A stretch of DNA of 64,000 nt from the NCBI GenBank assembly GCA_009767595.1, contig VSDK01027711.1, positions 241,807 through 305,806 of the forward strand. Reading direction: 5' to 3'. The notes beneath the pieces are model-generated. The model searched no databases and had not been told where the DNA came from. It worked only from the letters and a program-made list of their open reading frames with translations. Below are positions 40,891-52,990 of the stretch, piece by piece (within the stretch, counting starts at the first letter, position 1; every line of letters begins with the position of its first letter). Origin of the DNA: Symbiodinium kawagutii (lineage: Eukaryota; Sar; Dinophyceae; Suessiales; Symbiodiniaceae). The translations under genes and the position numbers were made by a program.

Positions 40891-41439
40891 GCAGTTGCTC
40901 AACCATTATTTTTGATCATCCCCGTTATTAACCACTAGAATCCCCTAGGAAATTGCTGAGAAACCACTTACGCATCCCAGATATAGTTGGTATATCCCAC
41001 ACAATTGTTGGATATTATCTCCCCTTATGAATCATTAACCAGGTACTTAATACACCTTAAGTAACAACAGCTTTGAATTGATCAACATCATTGTAAGTGT
41101 TTTTTGTTCCACAGCACGTGGGATCTCACAACTTGAGCCTCGCGGTTCGTTGACGTCGTTTTGATTGGAAGCACGCCATTGAGCAGTTGGTTGTTTGGTA
41201 CTGTGAGATGGGTAGTTTCTTAGGCGGTTCGAATATTGCTCAATGGTGAGTTTAGACATTCTTCATTTTCTCGGATGGATATTTGGTTGATTTATATTGA
41301 TTCATTCATGGTTTCACGTATATATATATATATACATATATTTATAGATGTATTTATATGTGTACATTGATTTGAAAACATAGCCAACAACAAATACATA
41401 TTTGAAAAAAATCATTCAATTAAGGATCATGGAATTATA

Positions 41440-41553
41440 CATATGGTGGTTTCTCAAAATAGGGCTACTATTTGGGCTGCTCCCAAATCATCAGAGTTAT
41501 TTATAGTAATCATCCATTCACCTTTAGGATCCCCATGTAGAGAAACCACCGTA
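41440..41553. repeat. Family A element, copy at 41.4 kb
   Basis: Starts CATATGGTGGTTTCTCAAAA and ends GGATCCCCATGTAGAGAAAC then CACCGTAG. Confidence 0.75.
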
Positions 41554-41734
41554 GAGTAGTTGTTTAACTATTATTGTTGTTGATTGTTGTGACTATCCAC
41601 TATGAACCCCCAGGATGGCTGATTTAGAGAAAATCGTGTTATTGTTGTTGTTGTTGGTCATTATCCTTATGATTACCATGACAGTTAGCACTGTGATCAG
41701 TTCACCGATACCATTCAATGTAGGGTTGACCATA

Positions 41735-41936
41735 CACGAAAAACGAATGAATAGCTGGGGGTACCGCCAAGTTTTGGATGGTTTATCAAAAATGGTTGGT
41801 TTATCTATGGTTAACAATGGCCATTCCCAAAGGGATTATGGCCAACTAGGGGATATTTGAACTGTAATGACTCATTTATCCTGAATCAACAAGGGATGAT
41901 TTGGGAGGGTTCCCAGTTTGAGAAACAGCCATGTGT
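41735..41936. repeat. Family A element, degenerate copy
   Basis: The right end GGGAGGGTTCCCAGTTTGAG then AAACAGCCATGTG is clear. The left end is only GGGGGTACCGCCAAGTTTTG with a diverged terminus. Confidence 0.4.
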
Positions 41937-44833
41937 AATTATACGTGTCGATATGAACATATTTATAAAACATACATATATGTACGTAAATACAAGCCAC
42001 ATATTTTAATGGGGAATTCAACTTGTGCCCCCTAATGTCACATATAAAACACATGTTTTGAATGTGGTAAACATATGATGTATGCGAACATCACTTACCT
42101 TTATTGTGTTTGTTTCCAGCCATCAAGAAACTTGCTTGAACACATCCACAAGGGTCAAAGTTGAGGCACGCAAATGTACGTCAATGGGCTAATATTCAAG
42201 CGTTGCCTGGTCATGGTGTTGCGATATAGTATCCCATATCAGCAGGGACACAAAAATGCAGTGTCCCATTTTTACGGACAACAGACCTAGACAACAATAA
42301 CTTCATTTGCACATACACATCCGGTTGATACCTAAAGGCTCATTTATGCGGAACAATATAGAACCCAGTGATAGTCAGAAAATCTTTGTGTTCTGTGCAT
42401 ATTACTCTTGGATTTATACACACCTGCATCTCCAGGTTCAAAGATTTGGACAGAGGGAACTGATTCTTTAATTGGATTGTGTATCATCGAAGGTATCATA
42501 ATACCAAGACATATCCGATATTCCCGCACTATATGCAACACAACCAATCTCACACATACACAAAACATTTGTGTATATATATATATGTATATAATGTCGA
42601 TAGAGGGAGAGGTAGGCATTGTACACACATGTACCGCCATTGGCGTAGCCAGTTTCCAGCCCCGTGTCCCCCCATCTCCCAACGCTTGCACCGAGGTATG
42701 AAAATTGGGATCCCGACCTTTGGCCCAAGCGAAAGGAGAGCGGGAGCAACCGACCAATGGTAGGCTTGGAAGTGCATCCCCCAGTGAACTAATCATGGTT
42801 AGTTTGGAGGTAGTTCAGCTACCGTATGGGATCGGATATCACCATGGTCGGTTCAGCTACCTTCTGGGTTTATATCGATGGTGATATCCCGGGGATCAAC
42901 CCCAGCTGCAAAGTAGGAAGTTGCGAAGGTCGCGCCCGTTGCGCGACAGGTTGGTTGGTAGGTTTGTCAATATTGACCACGAGTTTATCCGTTGCAAGCA
43001 ACACCAGCAGTGGGATATTGAGCCGGTGATGTGCTGTAGCGACCCGGCCACAGTAGTTGGCCGAACAATAAGAATGTCAAGCTGAAATGTTCGCGATCTT
43101 GCTCCAGCATTTCGAGTGTGTTGTGTTGTTGTTCGCCGTCCGCTCAGGCTTCATGGTTGGATAGCCACTTCTTCAATTTTTAAGTGGTCGGGGTAAACCT
43201 GGTGGAGAAAAAGCTGCCACCATCGATGTTGATCACTTTGATACCTAAGTTTTCTTGCTTGAGGGGTTGTAAGTTGGTTCATGTGTGAATGGTTGCCCTA
43301 GTACATGATAACCATGATACCGGCTTTAGTGGTTACAATGGTGTCTCCATGCTTGTAGTTGTGTTTGTTTTCCCATGTGCTACCCAAACATGAGCCAGGG
43401 TCACAATGCCCCTACATCGTTAAGCATCGTAAACCTGCTGGAATTCCAGTGGATGGAAATGCCAGGATAAGCCACTGAGGGTATCAGGTGTCACCTTCAC
43501 CGCCACGGTGGGTTTGAGTGCAATTTAGTGTTAGAATGGAGCGATCAAGGTGTTCAAACTTAGGAAAACGTGATCAGCTAGACAGATTGGTGGCCATGGT
43601 GTACTCATTCAGGTGAGCAATGATAGCAGACGGAGCGAAAAGAGCTTCTGCGGCCAGATCATGCATAAAAGGGTCATAGACACCTCATAGATAGAGAGAC
43701 ATCAAAATCCAGGGCATGTATGCATGCAGGATATGGTACACCTACATGTTGCACTACGCTACATATGACTGCATCAAGAAATTCTGCCCGCACGATCTCC
43801 TATGCACCCAAATATTGAATAACAGCCGCTTCAACTCACACGGAATTTCAAAAATACAGCCGCTTCAACTCACATAGAATTTCACAAACAAACGTTGAAA
43901 CTAGCATCATCTATCAACCATAGATCTTCATCTTCGACCAGGCCGCTGTCCCCCGGCACAGGATTTCCATCTGAATCCTAAAACGCCAGGACTTGCGTCA
44001 AAGTGCAACCAAGCAGGCGGGCGTTGAAGATGGCCGAACCAGCAGTGCTTTCGCTGAGATTGGCTGGTTGCTGGTTTGAGTGGTTCATGATGGTGATTAC
44101 TAGTGATGAACTATGATTAAACTAGATTAAACATTTTAGTGGTTCATGAGATTGGCTGGTTTGTGGTTTCATTGGGGGTCAATAACTAGTGGTCAATGGT
44201 AAACTATGGGGGTAAGCAACCGTAGTAGCTGGTTGATGGCTTGATAGACATGTTTATTTTCCCCAGAGGGGTCGTTCAGCCACGAACTAGTTCGTTGTTG
44301 TGGCTGTTGTTGCCACTTTTTTGCTATTGGTTTTCTCTTATTGGTATTTGGCTGCTGTTTTGTCTTGCCAAATGCACAGGGCTTATGCAGAACTCAATCT
44401 CTCAACCAAGAGAGAGAGAGAGAGAGTATGAACAAGATATAGACTGCAAGGTTAATCCTACTACTCTCCCTACTAGTAATCCCTACTATTAACTATTAAC
44501 AAGATACAGCTCGTTGACTCTATTGACGGGAATGTACCCAGTGGGAAGCCAGTCTGTTTTCTCAGACAGGACTGGCTTGTAGCTGGGAAAATGGACGACC
44601 ACATCTCTGAGATTTGGACATGCCTCACATGTAAGGGTGAACATCTACAAGTAGTAACATTGAAGTGAAATGCTGGTGGTGAATTTCTACATCCTGGTGA
44701 ATTTCTACAAGTAGTAATTATGGTTTTAGAGGAAACTCACCAGCATGAAAGCAAAGCAGTTTTTTGAGGCGCTGATATAATGGCATCTTTATTCTCAACA
44801 ATACAGCTGTCAGCAACCGAAATCCATGCGGTC
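41937..44833. other. Non-coding stretch
   Basis: Mixed AT-rich and ordinary DNA with TATATATATGTATAT near 42575 and an AGAGAGAGAGAGAGAG run at 44408-44427. A small Cys-rich island at about 42890-42960 (one frame NPSCKVGSCEGRARCATG) could be an exon, but evidence is thin. Confidence 0.4.
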
Positions 44834-45029
44834 ATATGGGGATTTCTCAAAATTGAAACCCCCAAAAAGGACGGTTGTATATTCCTATAGATGGTTGATA
44901 TGAACTGAACCATCTATATTAACCCTGGTTCACCCACTTAATGATGGTTGACAACGGTTATTACTCATAGATGGTTGACAAGCCACTTGATGGTTTGGGG
45001 GGTCCCCTACTTTGAGAAACCACCATGTG
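44834..45029. repeat. Family A element, long copy
   Basis: Starts ATATGGGGATTTCTCAAAAT then TGAAACCCCC and ends GGGGGTCCCCTACTTTGAGA then AACCACCATGTG. At 196 bp it is longer than usual because of extra GATGGTTGATATG loop sequence. Confidence 0.65.
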
Positions 45030-45885
45030 CTCACTGCCATCAACGGCGAAATCTATAGGGAAACCACCAGTAGTTGACCAAGTGCTTAGGATGAATCGCC
45101 CATGGCGACTAGCTGCTCCGTTTCTCAGTTACGTTTCCAAGGCCCTGACTTCTCAAGCCGAACATGGGGCAAGGAATCCCACCTGCAGGGTGTGACCCGA
45201 AATATTGATTTGTAGTGTATTTATTGATTTTTACTTATTTATTCAATTATTGATTTCTCGCATTTAACATAACTTTATGTACTATTTGTTTAAAGTTACT
45301 GCTAATGTTGCTAATATTTTTTTTGCTACTCTGAGTACTATTAATGTGTTTCTTTTGAAACATAGCACATTCTAGTGTATTTAGTCTTTTTTCCTTAAAT
45401 TGACATTTGATCCCCTTATTAAAGTATGTGCACCGGCACAGAAGAGGAACATTTCAATCGTCCTTTTCCTAAAATAGACTTAAGTAAAATGTGAGTTTTC
45501 CCAAGATAAATACTGACAGTACTTAACATGTCATTTCCATTTCCTAAGCAACAAATTCCTAAAATAGACTTTAAGTAAAAACACATAAACAATATTTTAC
45601 CTTTTACCTTAGGTCTATGTTAGGGGTGAACTGTACTTGTTCAAGTAAAAGAAAGATATTTCCTACATGTTCATATCTTAACTTTGCTGGGGTGAAAAGA
45701 GGAAATGAACTCGCCGGCTCTGCTGTAGCTATCCCCTAAATGCCCTCAACAAACAATGGGGGTTCCTCTGCAGCTTTGTAGGCCAGTATAGTGGTCAATA
45801 GTGATGGACAATGATGGTTAATGATGCCGAATGAGCTGGTTGATAATAGGGGATAATCAGCAACAAAAATGGTTGAGCAACTGTT
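45030..45885. other. Non-coding stretch
   Basis: AT-rich with two copies of CCTAAAATAGACTT (about 45466 and 45556). No gene was seen. Confidence 0.45.
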
Positions 45886-46007
45886 GTATGAGGTGTTTCT
45901 TAAGCCGTAGGGGACCCCCAAAGTTATGGTTGGTTTATTACTTTAATTATAGTGATTAATGATGGATGATAACTTGGGGTATCCCTATTTAAGGAACACC
46001 CATATGG
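45886..46007. repeat. Family A element, copy at 45.9 kb
   Basis: Starts GTATGAGGTGTTTCTTAAGC and ends GGGGTATCCCTATTTAAGGA then ACACCCATATGG. The loop resembles the copies at 40193 and 50478. Confidence 0.65.
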
Positions 46008-47227
46008 CTTTCTCAAAGGGCTTGTGAGTGATGTGATCACCATCCGCTGTGAATTAGTGGATAACCATCAAATTCATCATCTATCCTTACTGTCCTTTCT
46101 TTCGCAGGAGTAGCTAGAATGCCCGTGTAGATAATCAGTATGTCAATCGGCATGTTTCTGCGTCGAGGACTTTCAATTTTCATCTTCTTCTCATCATTTC
46201 TAAGGGATTTAGATATGTTCACCACAGACCAACAGTTCAACTTATCCATAGGGAGCAGCAAGCTGCCCTGGCGACCATTATCAATACCCTCTGGTAAACT
46301 AACATGGCCATGGAAAATCCACCATTTTGTCAGGAAATCTCTGGGAAATCATCCATTGAACTGATGGATTTTCCAGCCAGCCATGGTGAGGGCCACCAGA
46401 GGGTATCTGTTGCTTCTCACATCTTCTCACTCACTACCAACAACGATTTACATCATCAGACAATCTGCCCACAGGAGATCGTCTTGTTGCTAATTGATCA
46501 AGATATCTGTTAGCTGTTGTTTACATTGCTAGGACCAGCCAGTAGTTAAGTCCCATGTAATCAAACCGTCATTGATTTATAGCCACTAATTACCCATGAA
46601 TTAAGTTTTTTAAAGCAATAAGCAAGCATTACGTAATCATTAGTCAACCATTCGTTATGCATCACTTAGCAGTTAGTCCTGCATCAGTTTTCCATGAGTT
46701 CACCGTCATCAACGGTCATCAACTATCATGTGCTTCACCAATGCCTCCAGAGCTTTCTTTGCAGCTTGGCCTGTGTGACCTGCGTAGCTGTTGGCGCAAG
46801 AGGGCATCCCACGCTGTTAATGATCCCTGGGATATGGATGACTGGAGGTTTGATTTTTCATTTTCAATACAGAAAGAAGATAGTTGCAGTTATGCACAGA
46901 GAACTCGAAGTGTGATAAAGGCACTTATTTTGGCTTATTTTCATCATTAGCCATTCATATGGATAGATTGATACATTATTCTAGGACAGAATGATTGATT
47001 GTTGCTACTCTCATGATTTGTATCATCTAAACCTGTTATCATGATCCTTTAAATCAATAAACATGATGTAGAGCCCGAATCCTCATAAGCCATGATCAAG
47101 CATAGCTAAACCATTGTATAAAGCATTGATCAACCATTTATCCACCATCCATCAACCATCAATCCACCATTCATCCATCAGTTAATCAACAAACAACCAT
47201 CAATCAACCATTCTGAACCCACAAAGC
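46008..47227. other. Non-coding stretch
   Basis: Ordinary AT-rich DNA, then AACCATCAATCAACC low-complexity sequence up to the next island. Weak frames at 46140-46364 and 46657-46950 are not convincing. Confidence 0.4.
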
Positions 47228-47357
47228 CACCATTTTCGCTTCGTTTTCCGCGTGAACGACATGGGCAAATCCGCTGCCGTTGCCTTGCGAAAGAGCGACA
47301 TCGACAAAGCCATTGTTTCGCAGGCGGCGTCAATGGCGAAGTGGGTCAAGCAGTAAT
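47228..47357 (+). CDS. Candidate 3'-terminal exon of an unknown gene
   Basis: After ACAAAG (acceptor about 47227), a frame reads HFRFVFRVNDMGKSAAVAL then RKSDIDKAIVSQAASMAKWV and KQ, ending in TAA at 47355-47357. Its mixed charged/hydrophobic helical character and GC preference stand out sharply from the AACCATC repeats before it and GGGATGATAG repeats after it. No family recognised. This is one of the two most convincing exon-like islands outside the LINE. Confidence 0.45.
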
Positions 47358-47890
47358 CAGTAACCGTCAATGGGATGATAGGGGATGATAGGGGATGATA
47401 GGGAAAAAGGATACGGGAAACCATCTCAAACTGGTTCATGATAGGCGAAATGATAGGAGATAAATGGGGATGATAGGAGATGAGGTTTGATAATTATTGA
47501 TACTTTTAAAATGATGAATATCAGACTCCAATATGAGGCACATTTTTTTCATAACATTGGCAGCATTAAAATTCATGATTAGTGGTTTGGTTACAGTATT
47601 GGTGATAAATAAATGATCAAACTAGCTGGCCTACCTGGGCAATCTTCAAGGGTCACATTGCCCGAGCCATGCTTATCGAGCACCCTGGGAATGGACATTC
47701 GACAGGTGAACAGAGGGGTGTCATGGTTTGGACCGCTAAGATGACATGCGCTTGGTTGGTTTTCTGAGCGGAAAACCGGGGGAAACACACATGCAAGATT
47801 TGCATGTGGTTTTTCTGATTATATAGATCTTTTTAGTTTCTTACACAAATATCTAATAACCAATGCAAGTTGGCTCCAATTATATATATG

Positions 47891-48002
47891 ATTATGGCTG
47901 TTTCTCGAAATAGGGGACCCCACGAATCATCAAATGCTAATCCTTTTTGGCAGTAAGCCCTCCATTTTCGGGGTCCCCTGTTTTGAGAACACCTATATAT
48001 GT
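47891..48002. repeat. Family A element, copy at 47.9 kb
   Basis: Starts ATTATGGCTGTTTCTCGAAA then TAGGGGACCCC and ends GGGGTCCCCTGTTTTGAGAA then CACCTATATAT. Confidence 0.75.
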
Positions 48003-49392
48003 CATTTGCTGATTTCCAGGGTGGATTTTGACTTCGATAGTTGAGGGTAAGGAGATGGATCTTGAGACTTGGACATAGCTGGCCACCCTAGCAATACTGC
48101 ATCCCTCAGCAATTCATTGGAAGCTGTTGCCATTCCGTTGTTAAGCCTTGGGCATTTGGTGAAGGAGGACCTCGTGAACTTCCATGGGTTAACTAACCTG
48201 GTTGCGCCGGAAATCACCAACATTTATGGGCAGTCAAACCAGCTAAATATGGCGGATTTTCCACCTACAGCTGAATTGACCAGAGTGTATACGTCATATG
48301 TAATAACACTTCTTGGTTGCATATACCTGTCAGAAATGTTAGGTTATGATGCGTCCTGATTGTTGGTCATAGTTGCCCAACTGAAAACTTACAAAATCCT
48401 AATTGTTTATGTAAGCAGATTAAAAATGGATTAGTTAATAGTACGAAATCCCTTGTTCATTGTTCTTCAAGGTGACGAATACGAAATCCATTTACAATAC
48501 CCAATGTCAACCAATACTGTATCCATTCACCATCCACTACCTAACCATATGTTAACCAATTGGATGAACTAAATCCCTTGCTAAGAAAATAAAATCCCAA
48601 CTGGTTCATGGTTTTTCAAGGCTCAAGAGTCCGTTTTGGACTGGGGAGATCACCAGTGCAGTTGAACCGATCAGAACTACGAGTCAGCACGGCTGCACTA
48701 GCGGTTGGTTGGGAGCAATTTAGAGCCAGGGCTATCCAGGACTAGCCCTTTGAAGGGTGAGGAGCTACCAGGAGGGGTGCAACCAACTGGTAGATGACCA
48801 ACATTGGTTACCTCTGGATCATGATGAAACGTTATTGACCTTCATTCATCGCTCAGTAACCATTCGCGAGCCATAAATTTCAATGTTCAACCGTAATGAA
48901 CCATTGATTCACCATCAATTCACCATGAACTAACCATTGACCAACCAGTAACTGTCCATGAGCCAACCATAAACCAACCATTCAAAACCAACGAACCGAC
49001 CATTTTCGCCAACCAGCAACTGACCACCATCCACCAACCACTCAATATCAAGTTACCATGAATTCACCATCAGTTCACGGTTCACTAAGCATTAACCAAC
49101 CAAGAAATAACCAAGCGTGAACTCAACCAGTAGCCAACCAACCGAAAACTGCTCCGCCAAACGGTTCCCCACCGGCAGGTTGTCGGCCTGCTGAATCAGT
49201 CCGGGCGCCGCGTGCCGCGGGGAAGCCGCGTGATGTGGCTCGGACTGTGCCTACCCTCGTGGTGACCGGGAGAACAATCAACGGGTAGGACTGGCTGATC
49301 ATTGTGGACCATGTTAATAATGATGGTTATGAATGGTTGATATTGCTTAGCAATCAACTGACCATCAATGGCTGATGATGGTGATGGTAAAT
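48003..49392. other. Non-coding stretch
   Basis: 48040-48350 has an open frame without clear features. 48840-49140 is CCAACCATTCACCAT low-complexity DNA. A GC-rich patch at 49150-49270 contains CGCCGCGTGCCGCGGGGAAG but no clear frame. Confidence 0.4.
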
Positions 49393-49486
49393 ATTGTGGT
49401 GGTTTCTCAAAATAAGAGATACCTGAAATGGTTGGTGTATTGCTATACTATTGGAGGATTTAATGATCCGAGAAACACCCATGTGC
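49393..49486. repeat. Family A element, copy at 49.4 kb
   Basis: Starts ATTGTGGTGGTTTCTCAAAA and ends TTTAATGATCCGAGAAACAC then CCATGTG. At about 94 bp it is one of the shortest. Confidence 0.6.
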
Positions 49487-49532
49487 GTTGGTTTTGGTTG
49501 GCGATGTCATTACTAGGCAAGACAACGGTTTT

Positions 49533-49910
49533 TGATGAGACACAAGGGGTACAGGGTATTGACCCACAGACATATAAACCTCGCGGTATTTCGCATGTGA
49601 ACCATCAAAGAGATTTGGCACACAACCAATGTTGGTTTACCAAAGGGTAATTTTAAGAAGATGGAAAATGTTGGTTTTGAACAGAATAGCAACCAACAGC
49701 AACAACGATTGATTAACCATGGTTAAGCCTTGTGTTGAATGATGGTCAAGCACGGTTTTATGGCGGTTACCTCATGGTTGAACAGTTTGATTACCCTTTA
49801 GTAAACCAACATTGGTTGTGTGCCAAATCTCTCATTGATGGTTCACATGCGAAATACCGCGAGGTTTATATGGCTGTGGGTCAATACCCTGTACCCCTGG
49901 TGTCTCATCA
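49533..49910. repeat. Inverted repeat with 119-bp arms, family D ends
   Basis: Left arm 49533-49651 and right arm 49790-49910 are almost perfect reverse complements, separated by about 138 bp. Each arm carries the family D signature (GGGGTACAGGGTATTGACCC on the left) plus AACCTCGCGGTATTTCGCAT and CCAACATTGGTT. Opposing open frames in the arms are mirror images. Confidence 0.85.
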
Positions 49911-50477
49911 TATAAACAAACTTGATGTTATACCATCAATCCCATTCATTGACCCACTGTATTCCTTGTTATTCCCTTTTATCTACTATTATTCCCAATA
50001 AATCCTTGAGCCGGCCATGGCCACGCAACAGCGGCACCATGGCTTGCACCGCGGCGCTCAGTCTGAATCAAACATATTCCGTGTGATTCCCTTGTCTTCC
50101 CTACTATTCCCTTGTATTCCTTGTTATTCCCTTATATTCTTATATGATTATTCCCTTTTACTACTATTCCCTCTTATTCCATATTATTCCCTCATATTAT
50201 TTTCAATTATTCCCAATCAATCCCCGTCAATCGACCCATCGCCACACGCATCTTCCATTGCTGGCGCCAGCACATGTCGCGCTTCCAAGGCTCGTTTGGA
50301 CCAGTTCCATGGACGGCACGGAAGGTCGTACGCGCAAGGACCCAGTCCGGTCCATGCCGGGCAGGTTGCAACAACACCCAGGGATGGTGGTTTCTCAAGG
50401 TGTTTCTCAGCAATTTTATAGGCAAATATAGTGGTTGATAGGGGATAATCACCAACAAAAACGGTTAAACAACTGCT
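49911..50477. other. Non-coding stretch
   Basis: ATTCCCTTATATTCC low-complexity DNA (50090-50220). GC-rich patches at 50020-50070 and 50255-50380 are possibly exon remnants with no distinct frame. Confidence 0.35.
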
Positions 50478-50596
50478 GTATGGTGGTTTCTGAAGCCAGT
50501 TTGGGGAACCCAAAGCTATGGTTGGCTTATTAATAGACAATGATTGGTGTGGGATGATAAGTGGGTACCCCTATGACTTGAGAAACATCCTGGTGG
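50478..50596. repeat. Family A element, copy at 50.5 kb
   Basis: Starts GTATGGTGGTTTCTGAAGCC and ends GGGTACCCCTATGACTTGAG then AAACATCC. Confidence 0.65.
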
Positions 50597-50953
50597 GTGG
50601 GAAGCCGCCGTGATGCGTGATTGAAAGAGTCCAGCCATATCCGGGGCAAGTATCCATTTAAGGTGGAATTTTGGGACGGTTTATTGATATGGGTCTTCCA
50701 TGAACGATGGTATAAGACTTTTGCTATCACAGAAACCATCGCCAAGCACCCCTGTCACGGGGTAACCTGGGAGGTATCGAATCTCCACAAACGTAAAGCT
50801 TCAACGTTGACGTAAAGCATTGACGCCACGGGATCGTGCTCTCTGAGATACCAGGATCACAATACCACGGATATCAGCCGTATACACCCGGGGTATCTCA
50901 GAAATCGATGGGTTCTCATGCGGTCACCACCTGTCTTCACCCTTCAGTCACAG

Positions 50954-51170
50954 CTCCAGGAGAAGTCATCTTCATCCAAGGAGCCGAAGGCTAAGACAAA
51001 GGCCGTGAAGGCACCGGCCACGAAAGCCACAGCGAAGGCCAAGCCCACTGTGAAGGCCAAAGCCACGGGGAAGGCGAAGGCCACGGTGAAGACCACGAAA
51101 GCCACGAAGGCCACGAAGATCGCCGTGCCGAGCGATGACAGTTCCTTGGCCGCAGCTGTTTCTCTGGACG
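50954..51170 (+). CDS. Candidate exon encoding a Lys/Ala-rich basic protein segment
   Basis: After CAGTCACAG (acceptor at 50953), the frame reads LQEKSSSSKEPKAKTKAVKA and continues with repeated KAT / KAK / TVKAK units, then SDDSSLAAAVSLDV. About 25 of 70 residues are Lys. Such tails are seen in histone-H1-like and other DNA- or RNA-binding proteins. The assignment is compositional only. The exon end is uncertain; after about 51170 the frame stays open to 51355 but looks less coding. The island at 51680 may be the next exon. Confidence 0.45.
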
Positions 51171-51524
51171 TTCGCTGGTTGACCTCTGGGAGGTTGAAAA
51201 ATCACCGCGCGACGGCTGGGCTAATGGTTGTGGGGGCCGGGCTTGTGCGAAATGTGAAGTTGATACAGGTTGGGTTGGACCCACCTGAAATGACTTATGT
51301 GCTGCAGTCATGTCAGCGACTGGGCTGGACCACCAAGTATACTAATACCATCTAATACCATACAATCAACTGTGATTTCTAGCGCAGCCAGATTCGTCTA
51401 CCAGAGGGTAGATGGAAAAATGTCGACACTTGATGTAAATCGATAGGTGCTTGATGATTCTGGCTGAGAAAAATCTGCGTGGGAAACCCTGGTTTTGACC
51501 ACCCAGCTACTGGGAGTTTCCTAT

Positions 51525-51615
51525 AGATTTCCTGTGGTTTCCTATGGTTTCCTGTGGTTTCCTGCGGTTTCCTATGGATTTCCTACGGTCTCCCATGGTT
51601 TCCTACGGTTTTAGC
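51525..51615. repeat. Tandem TTTCCTATGG / TTTCCTGTGG repeat
   Basis: About seven imperfect 11-13-bp units. The motif is the reverse complement of that in the array at 13084-13250. Confidence 0.75.
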
Positions 51616-51679
51616 CGCCCATTAAAGTGGTTCCCCAGGTCCATTTTGCCACCAACCCATTGTGACTGGTGCGCTGCAG

Positions 51680-51759
51680 GTGCCTTGGGCAAGAGCATCC
51701 GAAAGGCTGTGCTGGCGACCAACAAGCTGCTGAAAGTGGGGGCCTTGGACTTCGGAAGT
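51680..51759 (+). CDS. Candidate exon following the Lys-rich island
   Basis: GTGCGCTGCAG is followed by a frame reading GALGKSIRKAVLATNKLLKV then GALDFGS, with a possible donor at CGGAA|GTCCTTGG. Basic and helical, with GC-preferring codons. It could be spliced to the 50954-51170 exon. No family recognised. Confidence 0.4.
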
Positions 51760-51825
51760 CCTTGGGAAGTCCAACGTTTTTGGCGGAAGTCCAATGGTGA
51801 TTTATGATCTTTATGTATTTTTCAT

Positions 51826-52112
51826 GGTGGTGATTCATGATCTTTATGGTGGTGATTAATGGTGATTCATGGTGGTGATTCATTCATGGTGATTTATGGT
51901 GGTGATTCATGGTGGTGATTAATGGTGATTCATGGTGGTGATTCGTTAATGGTGATTTATGGTGGTGATTCATGGTGATTCATGGTGGTGATTCGTTAAT
52001 GGTGATTTATGGTGGTGATTCATGGTGATTCATGGTGGTGATTCGTTAATGGTGATTTATGGTGGTGATTCATGGTGGTGATTCATGGTGGTGATTCATG
52101 GTGGTTAATGGT
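51826..52112. repeat. ATTCATGGTGGTG tandem repeat
   Basis: More than 20 degenerate units of GGTGATTCATGGT, GGTGATTTATGGT and GTGATTAATGGT, including three near-identical 55-bp higher-order copies from about 51900 to 52070. Confidence 0.9.
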
Positions 52113-52884
52113 GGATGAATGGGTGCTTTGTGGTGTTGGCGATGAGCGAAGAGGGATGGTGTGGAGAAGCGCAAATTGAGAGTCTTCATGTAGATCTAGC
52201 CCTAGGTGGAACCCATATGAAGCAATTGACACCCATCGCGGCCATATGGAAAAAATACCACCGTGGAGATCCACCGCCCGGGCCAACTGCTCGGGAGATC
52301 CATCCATGGTGGATCTCTTCCATGAATCATTCTTGGCCAACCGTTGTTAACCTTGGCGTCATGGACGGCGAGTACTGCGGTTCGTCAATCACTGCCAGCC
52401 AGTGTAGAATCATCGATTTTCCTCGAAAGACAATGGTTATTCAACCATTTGTGGCACAGATTCTCCGCTGCCTTTTGCATGTTGTCGCTGTCGATACCTT
52501 TTTGGGTTTTATCCGGTACCAAAGGTTTTTGTTTTCATGGCACCCACGGTGCATGTTGAACTTGATCATCTTTCATCAACCCTCCGTTGGACATTCATCA
52601 ATTCAACCATAGCAGCCATTAACGATCAATCACTCGTCAAGAATAAAGCTCTACAATTGGTAGGACCGCCAACGATTGGTAGCGTTTCATTTCTTAACTT
52701 GCGGCGTTGATCATTGGTGGTGCCCAACAATTGTTTGGTTGTTGAAGGACGAGGGTACCGTCAATAGCATATAAATAGTAGAGGTTGTTGCTGTGGTTAT
52801 GATCAACTCATCAGTGCTTCACCCTATCGAACCGGATCATCTCAACAGGAAACTGATCTTCCAATCCCTGGGAGGTGCGGGGAA
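52113..52884. other. Non-coding stretch
   Basis: A 165-codon open frame from 52115 to 52612 shows no recognisable family. The DNA is ordinary in composition. Confidence 0.3.
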
Positions 52885-52990
52885 TCCACGTCCGAGGTGA
52901 ACAGCAATCAGAAGGGCGGCGGCGGCACAGCGGCCTTCAGGAAATGTATGGCCCTGCTGCGGCGAAGTGTGCCGTGGCGATGCGAGTTGG
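52885..52990 (+). CDS. Candidate exon, frame ambiguous
   Basis: A GC-rich island. One frame reads TSEVNSNQKGGGGTAAFRKC followed by MALLRRSVPW; another reads LQEMYGPAAAKCAVAMRVGG. Both look coding-like. A minus-strand frame is also open. No family recognised. Confidence 0.25.
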
